Origin: Thalassia testudinum
Lineage: Eukaryota; Streptophyta; Magnoliopsida; Alismatales; Hydrocharitaceae
NCBI GenBank assembly: GCA_037157565.1
Contig: JAZHRO010000003.1
Span: forward strand, 69,380,501 to 69,444,500
DNA length: 64,000 bases
Reading direction: 5' to 3'
Within the stretch, counting starts at the first letter, position 1. Every line of letters starts with the position of its first letter. The translations under genes and the position numbers were made by a program. Below are positions 21,581-32,689 of this stretch, in pieces. Under the pieces are notes generated by a model. That model searched no databases and was not told where the DNA came from. It worked only from the letters and a program-made list of their open reading frames with translations.

Positions 21581-23301
21581 TGATGAGTCCATTTTAATGG
21601 ACTAATAGAAAGCCTAAGTAATTCTCTTTTAACAATTTAGGTTTGTTAATAACTACACTAAGTTATAGAATAATTGTATGCATCATGATTTAATTCTATA
21701 ACATTCTATGACTTAAATGTGTAATGATTATGTCTTTTTATTTGCAGGTAATAAAACCTAGAAAGAACAAGGGTAGGGGGATAATTGTCCCAACACATCC
21801 AGCCGCAGCCGTGATTCTTTCCCCCTCCCCCGCCGGACTTTGGGGCAATCTTCTCCAACGGTGGCCAACCAAAAACAGAAAGGGATTTGCAAATCCCTGG
21901 ATTGGCGCACTAAGGGAGAGAGAGGACTTAAAAGTGAAGAGGCTGCGTGCACAAGGGGAATTCTTCCCCCTTGCGGGGAAAAACTCCACCGCATGCACTG
22001 TGCCCATGCCTGCTCCTTCATCACCAGGCGCCCATCTTCAGCACCAAGCACACCAAACCCCTCTTGCAGGTGCAAGCACCGCTCGCACCCTCACCTCTCC
22101 CTATTTCAGCCGCTCCAACTCTCCAATGCCACTGCTACCTGCACCCGCCATCACCAAGTTCTTCACAACACCCTTCCAGCCGTGCCTAAAGGCGCTGCGC
22201 GCCTTCACCACCGCCTGCCGCGCCCCTGCAAGTGCCTTGGCCACCGCCACGCACTGCTTGCAAGTGCCCCTGCAAGCGCGCCCGTTGACGCCCCACCAAG
22301 CCTGCGCTAGCTCTCCTTGCGCGCACACAACCCCGCGTCCCTGCAGTGCCTCCGCCCGCTCACGCTAACTACAGACCACCGCCCCCACGACACAGCGGCC
22401 GCTCGCACCCAGGCCTGCGCTTCTCCTGCAGCATCTCCAAGCGCCACAACAAGCGCTGTGTTTCCGCCCTGCAGCGTCTCCAAGCGCCATAGCAGGCGCT
22501 GTGTCTCCGCCCTGCAGCTTCTCCAAGCGCCACAGCAGGCGCTGTGTCTCCGCCCTGCAGCGTCTCCAAGCACCACAGCAGGCGTTGCGTTTCCACGCAC
22601 CGGCACGCGCGCAAGCCTGCACGCCACAGCTGCTCGAACAGCCGCAGCAGCAGCCGCTCTTTTGCTCCGCAGGCTGGAGCTCCGGCCACTGCCTCCGGCC
22701 ACCTCCGCCGCAGTTGCTGCCACCGTTAGAAATCTCTCGACCTCGCCGTCCTCTGAAGCCCTACATCGACCCTCGCGGATCTCTCTCTCTCTCGCGAGGA
22801 AGAGAGAGAAGAAAAGCTCTGTTTTTGTTTGAATTAGAAATTACATTCAATGCCATTGCCAGCAATTTCATTTTTTTATTAATATTATATTCTGGCAGAA
22901 TTGCATTCACACACTCACAGTTCTTTTAATTACATGGTATTAATATTAGCTAATTTAAAGATTGATTTTGGACTTGATTTAAGTACTAATTGTCTATAGT
23001 GCACATCACATGAAAATTGCACTAATTCATCCTAAATTTATTGAGGATTCCTGTGAGGGAAAACTGCACTTACACCCTTAACTTTTTAGGTTATTGTAAA
23101 CCTACTTTCCTTCACATTTTAAGTCCAATTTGAAAAGGAATTTCGCATTATCTGAAATAACATTAAATAAGGATTTATTGTACCATTGCCTCCCTGTGGA
23201 CACGATCCGCTCTTCTGCGAGTGGTTATTTTCATTGTTTTTGATTCGTCAATTTTTCCACCACTTAAATACTATAACGCTAAGCGAAAAGTCGACCCATC
23301 A
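21581..23301 (+). repeat. E5 5' LTR
   Basis: 1721 bp, TGATGAGTCC to GACCCATCA. AT-rich ends flank a GC-rich core (about 21780-22800) that contains four 43-bp repeats. It is 56 bp longer than the 3' LTR: one extra 43-bp unit plus a 13-bp insertion near 22681-22694 account for the difference exactly. Confidence 0.93.
22426..22597 (+). repeat. Four 43-bp tandem repeats in E5 5' LTR
   Basis: Units begin at 22426, 22469, 22512 and 22555 (each CTGCAGC...). Each contains the inverted repeat AGCGCC-ACAGCA-GGCGCT. Only three units occur in the 3' LTR (28809-28937). Confidence 0.9.
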
Positions 23302-23304
23302 AAT

Positions 23305-23322
23305 TGGCGCCGTTGCCGGGGA
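23305..23322 (+). other. E5 primer-binding site (tRNA-Asp)
   Basis: TGGCGCCGTTGCCGGGGA, three bases after the LTR end, fits the 3' end of plant tRNA-Asp without a visible mismatch. Confidence 0.93.
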
Positions 23323-24470
23323 GGTAACAGACACAATAGATTTACTTTATTATTTTTAAATCTTTTGAGTTGCGAAATTATCTAATCATCTTTATTATTG
23401 TGCAAGGAATCTGACACGGCGACGAGACACAGCAAAGCGACTACTTTGAACGTGAACAACGCGCACGGCGGAGACGATCTTTGACGCCACCTGGAGGACG
23501 ACAATAGGAATACGTGGGCCTTGATCCCACGCATTTAGGCTTACGGAGAAGCCTATTTCTGATTTAGGCAGTAGGCCTTAGTTAGATTTAGTTAGATAGA
23601 CATTAGAATTTAAATTACTGTCTTTTGGGCCCTTGTTGGGTATTTTTGGGAATGTGTTCCCATTTATTTAGATTATAGGATTATTTGAACTATCTTAAAC
23701 TGCATTTCAGTTAGTTAGTTAGATTAGGTCTGTTTGTTATTATTATATAAAAAAAAAAAATCGAAATGCCTGCTAGAAGCTGCATATCTATAGGACGATC
23801 ATCTAGGACTGAATGAACAGCATCTAGTTTATTTTCTATTGCATTGCATTCATTACTGCACGAAGAAAGCTGGAGTAAGGTACGTCTTCTCTTGAGCATC
23901 AATTACTTGTCATGCATATGCATTAAACCTAAATCTAAGACCACTAAAGTGCTTGAATCAAATTAATTCAGTGGTCACTTTAAATTGGGACTGTTAAGAG
24001 GTTGGACTTTAAAATCTGTGACTGAAAATTATGTGCAAAAGGATCCTATTTGCGGAATTTCAAAAAAAATAAATCAAAACACGATCGTATGCTTGCACAC
24101 GTGAGACATTATGCACCTCACATAAGGTCACTAGATAAATTTCTACCTCTCCTCTTTTACACCACAAGGGAAGTTAGTCGGAAATCAACAAGCCTATCCA
24201 CCAAGTTACTTCGGTTCCTCGTGTGTGGGCTCGATTCGATACTTCCATCCCTTGCGAGTAGGTTATAGGCACCAGCAAAGGTTGGCCTAGGAAGCATAAT
24301 TTTTGCAAAACTTGTTTGGCCACCAGCTAAACATATAACTGTAAGACCTACAATCTACTAAAAATAGATCCCATTGAATTTGCGTTTGCGTTGACATTAG
24401 AACTCTCTAGGAAGTTTTCTGCTGAATTTTGCTAAATCCTAAGAGAGTTAAAATTGTTTTGCTTAAAGAA
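23323..24470 (+). other. E5 5' leader, non-coding
   Basis: About 1.15 kb between PBS and the first ATG of the ORF. No long ORF in the element's sense; an A-run lies near 23748-23760. No gag N-terminal domain is seen here. Confidence 0.6.
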
Positions 24471-26378
24471 ATGGATTACTCTTACTCCTATCATTCAGAT
24501 TATCAGAGTCAATACTTCCCATCTTTTAATCAAGATCTCATGCTCCGAGCGTATCCATCCTTTGATGAGTACATTGATAATTCATGGGATCATTCTCATT
24601 CTTACCCTGGGAGTACTGGCTTGATAACTCCCACTTTTGAGCAGAGCCTAGGAGCGGGATTTTCCAATCCTGAAATCCCTACTTCCATGCAAACGCCCAA
24701 CCCTCCCACCCTTCATGATTTTCCGTGTCGAGGCTGCACCGATACCCTTAGGCAACCAGAGCCTGAAATTGACTATCCTCCCCAACCTAATAATAGTAGC
24801 CTCTCCTCTTTTATGATAGAAATGCAAAAACAACAAAAGGAAATAATGGAATCAATGGGAGAGATGTTGAGGAATAGTCAACAATTAAATAAAGAAATAA
24901 GACAACTTAGCTACACGGTTCCCAATAATCCTGATCCCTACCCATCCAATCATGATCATGAAAATAATTCTGAGGTACTTAATGATAATAGGGATCCAAT
25001 TTCATGTAGCGATCATTTAGACTCTCCCAATGGGATGTAGCCACTAGAGGACAACAATCATAGTGATTATCCACCTGAACTATATTGGAGTCAAGAGCAA
25101 GAGAAAATTATTGTTCCTATCACTTCCCCTCTTGATTATTTGGTGGATTCCCATTCTACTCTTAGTGAGCCTACTCCTGACCCTCCACTTAGGGAATCAA
25201 CACCTATCATTGAATATCCTGAGAATTTAAATGTACCTAATGAAGGTGACCCTAAGGGAATGGAGGATGATCAATTCTGGTCTCAGGGATATGAAGAGTC
25301 TAATTCAGAGGATAAGGATGCCCCAACAGAGGAACCTGGACTGAAAATCTGGAGTGAATCACAGGAGAATTATTTATCATTTAAGGATTTAGCTCTAGAC
25401 GATAGAAATAATATGATTAAATCTAGATTCCTCCGTTCTTTTGAGAGTCATCCTCCATCAAAATAGGAGTTGATATTAGAGGAGGACAAACAAAATGAGA
25501 AGTTTATGGGAGACCCTCGGGGACAAAACACGTCATTTGAGGATTTATACCCTGAGAACAATAACGAATTCAATGATATAAGCTTCCTCCAAAATATTAA
25601 GACTGATCTTCTTTTAGAAATAATTGAGGATACTCATCCAACTCCTAATGAATCACATATACACCCCGACAAATATTTCAGTGAACCAAACGAATCTGGG
25701 GATGAGCTGAATGATAATGATTCTTACATTTTGACCTTGCCATTAGAAAGTTGTAATTTGGAGTCTACCCTTGATTCAAATATGACTCCGATCATTAATG
25801 CTAGGCAGGATAACTTGAAGTTGTCTACTACTAGAGAGTGTACACAATTCGAATCATTGTTGGAATTCTACCTAACACCTACTAAGCCCTCATTGGACTT
25901 AACCATTACACTCCAACACTACAAACAACCCTTATACTCCCTTACCGATCCTTGGCTCAGATCTCTGCTCATGTACATTCTAGCTGGAGAACATATCAGG
26001 CCAGTACATCCTAGGGTAGAATGGCGAGTTTGGATTGATGCTTGTACTTTTACTCTCGCCATTTAAGGGTTTGAACTAATAATGTGTATATCTTTTAAAA
26101 CCCGTCCTGCTCTGGAGGATCCTTGTTATCCTCCACCTATTCCATTTCGAGAGGTCCCTTTTCATATTCCGTTTATTATCCGTAGACCTCCCAAGGTAGC
26201 CAACGAGGTTTTTCGCTTTCATATCTTCTGGCGAGCATTTGGAATTACATTGCATCATCAGCTTGCCAACATCCATGGTTACCTGTTTTCTAGGCCTGCA
26301 CTGTTACGCATATTCTTAGGGCCTAACCTTTTCTATTTGGAACCCGACTTACAGGTTCCTTTTAAGTCTGGCTGCTGA
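24471..26378 (+). pseudogene. E5 orphan acidic ORF, interrupted by in-frame stops
   Basis: A single frame of about 636 codons runs from ATG 24471 to the stop at 26376-26378, interrupted only by TAG at 25038 and 25464 and TAA at 26064. The N-terminal 100 residues are rich in Tyr, Ser and Pro. Residues about 105-155 form a Met/Gln/Glu-rich coiled stretch (MIEMQKQQKEIMESMGEML) resembling the tail of Athila gag. Residues 160-450 are strongly acidic. A hydrophobic, Leu/Pro-rich C-terminus follows. I see no DSG/DTG protease, zinc knuckle, YxDD or D,D35E motif. Without experimental data I assign no function; a packaging or gag-accessory role is conceivable. Confidence 0.72.
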
Positions 26379-27964
26379 CAGAAAATGCAACGCTTGTTGG
26401 GAGGCAACCCAGCAAATTGTGTCAGGTGATATTTTTCCTTTCTCCTCTTGCTTTAATTTTACAATGGGGACATTGTAGGATTTAGGCATGGGGGAGTGCA
26501 TTTGCATTTTAGGAAGTATTTATGCATTTAGGTTAGTATAAAAAAAAAAAGGAGAAAAGAGCTGAATGGGTTAGTCCTTAGCAAAATACCTTTGTTATTG
26601 GAGGTTCTTCTTCTGGATTATTTCTTAAGTTTAGAATCCAGTGCATTTATTTCACGTGCACGTAGATTTGGTAATGGATCCTTGAGGAAAACCAATGAGC
26701 ATTTGTAGTCTACTGAACCCTTGGACAGTTCATAGAGAGTCAGGCATACTATCTTCTAGTAAATCCACCTCATATTTGTGAGAAGTAGAGAGATTACTAG
26801 TGTGCTAAGTCTAGTGCAAGGACTCTTAAGTTCTGGATAATTAGATGATGATACTTTAGAGTTAGGCGTAGTTTTCACTCTCTGTTTCTGGGTGCGTACT
26901 TTGAGTGAATTCCTGAGAGTCACCAAATAAGGCAGATACACAGAGATTGAGTCTTAATAAAGCTATAACTATGGTGGATGGTTATGACCGTCCTTCATAG
27001 AGTCCTCAGCTAAAGGAGGGTAATAGTGTCAAAGGTCAGAAATACGCCTGTCCTATCCATTCTTTCCCGGTGCCGAGAATAGGCACTTCCATTAAATAAG
27101 CCACACAACTTCCTCTTGACCGTCATCATCCCTAATAATGCCTCATAAATAAAAGTCTGTAACGTGTTGTGTTGATTAAAAAAGAAACAAAAATAAGAAG
27201 AAATAAAATAAAAAAAAAAAAGAGAGAGAGAAAAGAAGAAGAAAAAGAAGAAATAGAAATAAGAAAAAGAAAAAAATAGTTATATTACAAAAAAAAAAGG
27301 GGTCGAAGTTTCTAATGTTTCTGAGGCAACAGAACACCTATTACGTTCCACCAAATATGACCCATACCTACCTTCTAGTATTTCTGATCGCCTGAATACT
27401 GGTTGAGGACTCTAACTTAGTTATAGAGTTATTAGGACTTTAATTGAAGTGTAGATGCCATGTGAGGCCACCAAATAATGAGTATAATTTCTAATTCTGG
27501 CGAGATTCGTGATCTCAGAAAGAAAAAAAAAAAGTGAGTGCCCAGGAACATCAGGAGAGCACAGTTATGTAGCTTCTCTCAGAGTTGACTTGTCTAATAG
27601 TCTAGAGAGCTAGAGTCTGCAGTACTAGCTATATGTAGCACCAGTAGAGTGTGTGCTACCAAATACAAATCCATTCAACTTATTATCTCCTACCTAAGCC
27701 AAACACCGGGGTCATATTACAAATTATCGTCTGCTGTATCCCCGAGGGAAGTAGTTGCCTATCTCAATAGAAATTTTTGCCAAGGGTGATGTACGAACTA
27801 CTAATGCAAATCGGCTCTTTCACTTGGATCTGTTACCTAGGCTATCAGCACTTCATATTTGTCTGGATTTCTAAAGTTTTGAAATAAGAAAGGAAGAAGT
27901 CTTTTTGATTACTTCTATTATGCATTTTTGCTAGGGACTAGAAAATCTTAGGCATGGGGGTATT
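26379..27964 (+). other. E5 3' untranslated region with internal and terminal polypurine tracts
   Basis: TTGGGAGGCAACCCAG at 26397-26412 is followed by ACAATGGGGACATTG and GGCATGGGGG at 26461-26495. A long A/G-rich stretch spans 27170-27300. The terminal polypurine tract TAGGCATGGGGGTATT (27949-27964) abuts the 3' LTR. No credible gene. Confidence 0.8.
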
Positions 27965-29629
27965 TGATGAGTCCATTTTAATGGACTAATAGAAAGCCTA
28001 AGTAATTCTCTTTTAACATTTTAGGTTTGTTAATAACTACACTAAGTTATAGAATAATTGTATGCATCATGATTTAATTCTATAACATTCTATGACTTAA
28101 TGTGTAATGATTTTGTCTTTTTATTTGCAGGTAATAAAACCTAGAAAGAATAAGGGTAGGGGGATAATTGTCCCAACACATCCAGCTGCAGCCGTGATTC
28201 TTTCCCCCTCCCCCGCCGGACTTTGGGGCAATCTTCTCCAACGGTGGCCGGCCAAAAACAGAAAGGGATTTGCAAATCCCTGGATTGGTGCACTGAGGGA
28301 GAGAGAGGACTTAAAAGTGAAGAGGCTGCGTGCACAAGGGGAATTCTTCCCCCTTGCGGGGAAAAGCTCCACTGCATGCACTGTGCCCATGCCCGCTCCT
28401 TCATCACCAGGCGCCCATCTTCATCACCAAGCACACCAAACCCCTCCTGCAGGTGCAAGCACCGCTCGCACCCTCACCTCTCCCTATTTCAGCCGCTCCA
28501 ACTCTCCAACGCCACTACTACCCGCACCCGCCATCACCAAGTTCTTCATAACACCCTTCCAGCCGCACCTAAAGGCGCTGCGCGCCTTCGCCACCGCCTG
28601 TAGCGCCCCTGCAAGCGCCTTGGCCACCGCCACGCACTACCTGCAAGTGCCCCTGCAAGCGCGCCCGTTGATGCCCCACCAAGCCTGTGCTAGCTCTCCT
28701 TGCACGCACACAACCGCGCGTCCCTACAGCGCCTCCGCCCGCTCACGCTAACTACAGGCCATCACCCCCACGACACAGTGGCCGCTCGCACCCAAGCCCG
28801 CGCTTCTCCTGCAGCGTCTCCAAGCGCCACAGCAGGCACTGTGTCTCTGCCCTGCAGCGTCTCCAAGTGCCACAGCAGGCGCTGTGTCTCCGCCCTGCAG
28901 CGTCTCCAAGCGCCACAGCAGGCGCTGCGTTTCCACGCATCGGCACGCGCGCGCAAGCCTGCACGCCACAGCTGCTCGAACAGCCGCAGCAGCAGCCGCT
29001 CTTTTGCTCTGCAGGCTAGAGCTCCGGCCACCTCCGCCGCAGCCGCTGCCACCGTCAGAAAGCTCTCGACCTCGCCGTCCTCTGAAGCCCTGCATCGACC
29101 CCCGCGGATCTCTCTCTCTCGTGAGGAAGAGAGAGAAGAAAAGCTCTGTTTTTGCTTGAATTAGAAATTACATTCAATGCCATTGCCAGCAATTTCATTT
29201 TTTTTATTAATATTATATTCTGGCAGAATTGCATTCACGCACTCACAGTTCTTTCTAATTACATGGTATTAATATTAGCTAATTTAAAGATTAATTTTGG
29301 ACTTGATTTAAGTACTAATTGTCTATAGTACACATCACATGAAATTACACTAATTCATCCTAAATTTATTGAGGATTCCTGTGAGGGAAAACTGCACTTA
29401 CACCCTTAACTTTTTAGGTAATTGTAAACCTACTTTCCTTCACATTTTAAGTCCAATTTGAAAAGGAATTTCGCATTATTCGAAATAACATTAAATAAGG
29501 ATTTATTGCACCATTGCCTCCCTGTGGACACGACCTGCTCTTCTGCGAGTGGTTATTTTCATTGTTTTTGATTCGTCGATTTTTCCACCACTTAAATACT
29601 ATAACGCTAAGCAAAAAGTCAACCCATCA
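27965..29629 (+). repeat. E5 3' LTR
   Basis: 1665 bp, TGATGAGTCC to AACCCATCA, followed by the AGTTG target-site copy. Very similar to the 5' LTR apart from scattered substitutions and the two length differences described there. Confidence 0.93.
28809..28937 (+). repeat. Three 43-bp tandem repeats in E5 3' LTR
   Basis: Units begin at 28809, 28852 and 28895, equivalent to the four units at 22426-22597. Confidence 0.9.
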
Positions 29630-31052
29630 AGTTGGGGCGGAGCTCATGGACTGGTCAGCGAGGAGGGAGATGGTTTGTGGAGGTGGGGCGAACTCACTGG
29701 AGTAGTGGCTGGAGGTGAAGGGGATGAAGGTGGTGGAGTGCGTTGAGGGGTGTTTTTGAGAGATAAAGAGGGGAAAAATGAGTAGAAAGGAGGGGGAACT
29801 TATCTGGGCGTAAAGAGATGAAGAGGGAGGCAGGGATGGCATCTGTGCGTATCGCTGACGTCGGAGATGAAGGCGCTCAGTGAGGGAGGTCGACGAGGAT
29901 GAAGGGGATGCAGAGGCATCAGTAGGTGCGGCGCAACACGAACGAATGTGAGGGAGAGGAACCTGCCACTGATATTGTGGCTAGGCGATGAGGGGGAGTG
30001 GGGGAAGTCATCGGTTCTTGATGAGCAAACTGGTCGAAGGGGGAGAGACGAATTTGGGGGTTTTCTCGGTCAATTTCAAGATTAGGAGAAGCAGGGTGAT
30101 TTGGGTTTGCTTAAATAGGCCCTGGAGGTCGATTTTGTGCTTGGAAGTCAAGCTTCCAAGCAAGAGAGGTTCACCGGAGATGGCAACTCGAAAGAGACTC
30201 GAATCTCTCATGCGTTCACATGAGAGATTGGGTACCAAACAAGGCCTCAAATTAGGTTCACATTGGAGGAGATTTCTCAGAGAATCTCCCTTTCAATTTT
30301 GAGGGGGATTCTCTGAGAGATTAGGGAGAACTTGCCATTGCAATCTCACCGAAGTAGGATTCCCTCCGCTATAATGGTGGAGGGATCTAATTGCAAAGAA
30401 TGAAGAAGAAGCTAGGGGAGTTTCTGCAGAGGTTTTCGAAAGATAGGGGTAGAAATGTAATTGGGCTGAACCTATTTGCAAAGTGGGTCAAGATGAATTT
30501 CTCTTAGGTCCAAATTTTGGTACAAACATAATTTGAACCTAAGGAATCCAATGGTGAAGTTGAATTTAGGGTTTGACCACGTTTGATTGGGAAATTTACG
30601 TAAAAACTTAATTTAGGGTAAATATTTGTCTAAGACCCCATTCTAGGTCAAAATAGGTTTCAAGAGTCAAATTGAAGGTTCTAAACCCTAGAGAATATTT
30701 TTCTATGATATTTAAAGGATTTAGGTGAATTTTATCCTGACCAGAACCTTGTTAAATCAAGTGTATCTATTTTAGGGTTACAAGAAGTCATTTAATTCCG
30801 AGAATTCACATGAACCATTTCTGTTTAAACCAACCCAGTTTTTATCTTGTTAAGATCATTTGACCTATGTTTAACTCATGAGAAAACCCATTTTTGTAAT
30901 GCAATGGTAAAATTATAGTTTTACCCCTTGTTTCTTATTTTTCTCTCAGAATGGTTAGTCCTTAAATTAGGGCCTCCATTTGGTTATGTAGTAGCTTTTG
31001 TTCTCTTCTTTGGGTCAAAATGAGCTAGTTAGGACTCATGATTGTGTTCCCA
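29630..31052 (-). repeat. E1 5' LTR, second segment
   Basis: Starts with the right AGTTG copy and continues the LTR broken at 21580. It matches 48917-50228 (E3 LTR) and, from 30541, positions 1-512 (E1 3' LTR). The outer LTR end is the CA at 31051-31052. Confidence 0.87.
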
Positions 31053-31560
31053 TCATTTCTTTAGTGGATACTTCAGTTTGGCCATTAATCTGGGGATGAT
31101 AAGAAGTAGCAATTCAATGTTGGGCCCCATATTTAGTCAAAAGATCTTAGAATTGGCTAATGGTGAAATGGGTTCCACTATCACTAATGATTGCCCTACA
31201 CATCCCAAACCTAGAAAAGATCTTTTTTTTGACAAAAGAAATCACAATCTTATGATCATTGATTTGAGTTTGGATTGCCTCAATCCATTCAGAAACATAA
31301 TCAAAAGCAACTAAGATGCATTCAAATTCATTGGATGGTATGAAAGGACCCATAAAGTCTATATCCCAAACCTCAAATACTTTAACAATTAAGATTGGTT
31401 AGATGGGCATCATGTCTAGTTTCACCTTACTTCTCACGTTTTGACAATTACTGCAAGCCTTAGCAAAATTATGAGCAACTCTTAATAATGTAGGCTAGTA
31501 AAATCCACACTATGAGGCTTTTACAGTAGTCTTTCTCCTTGAGAAATATCCACATTCTAA
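31053..31560 (-). pseudogene. Integrase fragment of another gypsy element
   Basis: The minus strand encodes a gypsy integrase core in pieces: MGPFIPSNEFECILVAFDYV near 31353 with the first catalytic Asp region, then AIISDSGTHF with the second. It diverges clearly from the E1/E3 integrases, so it belongs to a different, older element. E1 inserted next to or within it. Confidence 0.75.
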
Positions 31561-32640
31561 TGTATGGCAGAATTCTAATCCCTAAAGAGGTCGAAGGACT
31601 CATGGCAATGGAGGAGAGTTCCACCATAACCACCGAGGATGCGAAGAAGTGTGGAGAAGCTCGAGGAAGAAGTCGAAGAAGAAGCACCTTAGAGAAGCTA
31701 TTGAAGAGAAGAAGAAGGTGAAGGTAGAGAAAAAGAAGACTAAAGAGAAGAGAATGAGGAAACCTAAGGGGGAGGAGTTTCTAGATGAAAAGGAAACCTA
31801 ATAGAATGGAAGGGGAAGAAAACTTCGAGAGGAAGGCTAAATGGTGGTGGAGATGGAGAAAGGAGATATTTATAGAGGATGTTGCAACAACCTTTTAAGA
31901 TATCTCCTAATTGTCTTAAATATTCTGGTCCTGCCTATTTCTAATTTCAAATTGCATATAAAAGGAAAGTTGTAGCCCTTAAAATCCTCTTTAAAATGCA
32001 ACTTGAATCATTAAATTTGGATTTAAAATGAAATTTTTATGGCCAAAATAAAAAGATGTGTCAAGCTATCAGCTAAAATGATTGGAGGAAGGATATGCAA
32101 AGTTCTTAGACATGAATATTGTCTAGGAATGATTATAATGGACATCCAAGGGTAGTATAAATGGTAAATATGTGTTAGATTAAAGTTGAGTGTAATCAAG
32201 ATAAGGTTTAGAGTGGTGAGGTGACTTGGAGGACAAGTTAGGTTTAAAATTAGGATTAGGACTTGGATTTGGATATGATTTAGGCTTAGGATTAGGGTTA
32301 GGATTGCTATATTGGGTAGATTAGGGTTTAAGGCAAGGGTTTAGGATTAGAATTTGAAAATTGGGATTAAAGTTAGGGTTTCAAAGTTCATACTTCATGG
32401 CTTTGCTTGCAGTTAACTAAAAATCCTTGTATATGGGGTACATTCTGGAACATTTTGATGTGATTAACAAGGGAAAAGAAATAAAATAAATACAATACAA
32501 CACACAACAAGTGGCCAACAAATGATTTAAATCATTTTCCAACTCATATTGATGACGAGACGGAAATTTTCCTCTCAAGAATATGTCCCCATTTAAGGAG
32601 TTGAGCGGACTGAATGCCATCCGACAGAGAATACAACCAC
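31561..32640. other. Intergenic, no gene recognised; telomere-like repeats at 32195-32385
   Basis: 31561-32190 is purine-rich, low-complexity sequence without a credible gene. At about 32195-32385 there are many degenerate TTTAGGG/TTAGGG-like heptamers on the plus strand, broken up by variants such as TTAGGAT. 32386-32640 is downstream flank of the transporter gene. Confidence 0.5.
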
Positions 32641-32689
32641 CCTATCGCCACGTTCCACCCACTCTTTATTCTTTGCTTGAACAATAATC

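Larger units (their letters stand above)
21581..29629 (+). mobile_element. E5: complete non-autonomous LTR retrotransposon (Athila-related, no pol)
   Basis: Two LTRs (21581-23301 and 27965-29629) with TGATG...CATCA ends, a tRNA-Asp PBS, a polypurine tract and perfect AGTTG duplications define an 8049-bp element. The internal region has one long reading frame (24471-26378) with no recognisable protease, RT, RNase H or integrase. Short non-coding modules after the ORF (GGGAGGCAACCCA, GGGGACATTG, GGCATGGGGG) are shared with E1 and E3, pointing to an Athila-type helper. It lies inside the E1 LTR and is therefore younger than E1. Confidence 0.93.
1..31052 (-). mobile_element. E1: Athila-type Ty3/gypsy LTR retrotransposon, split by nested insertions, left end outside window
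   Basis: The parts lie in minus-strand order: 5' LTR (20267-31052), tRNA-Asp-type PBS, gag, protease-RT-RNase H-integrase, a long untranslated 3' region, polypurine tract and partial 3' LTR (1-512). RT motifs (FLDGYSGYNQ, FMDD), a DLGTS protease, the tRNA-Asp PBS and the long 3' untranslated region are typical of the Athila lineage. Removing E2 (5771-17389) and E5 (21581-29629) leaves roughly 11.4 kb in the window, a normal size. All coding parts carry stops, frameshifts or deletions, so it is a dead copy. Its own target-site duplication cannot be checked because the left end is cut off. Confidence 0.88.

Noticed and set aside
21724..22368. 214-codon ORF in the E5 LTR, open in both LTR copies (also 28107-28751)
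   Set aside because: Strong GC content makes long ORFs likely in several frames on both strands, the two LTRs share descent, and no domain is visible. Not accepted as a gene.
22307..22723. Ala/Arg/Cys-rich minus-strand ORFs in the E5 LTR
   Set aside because: They are translations of the 43-bp repeats and GC-rich flank; composition is low-complexity.
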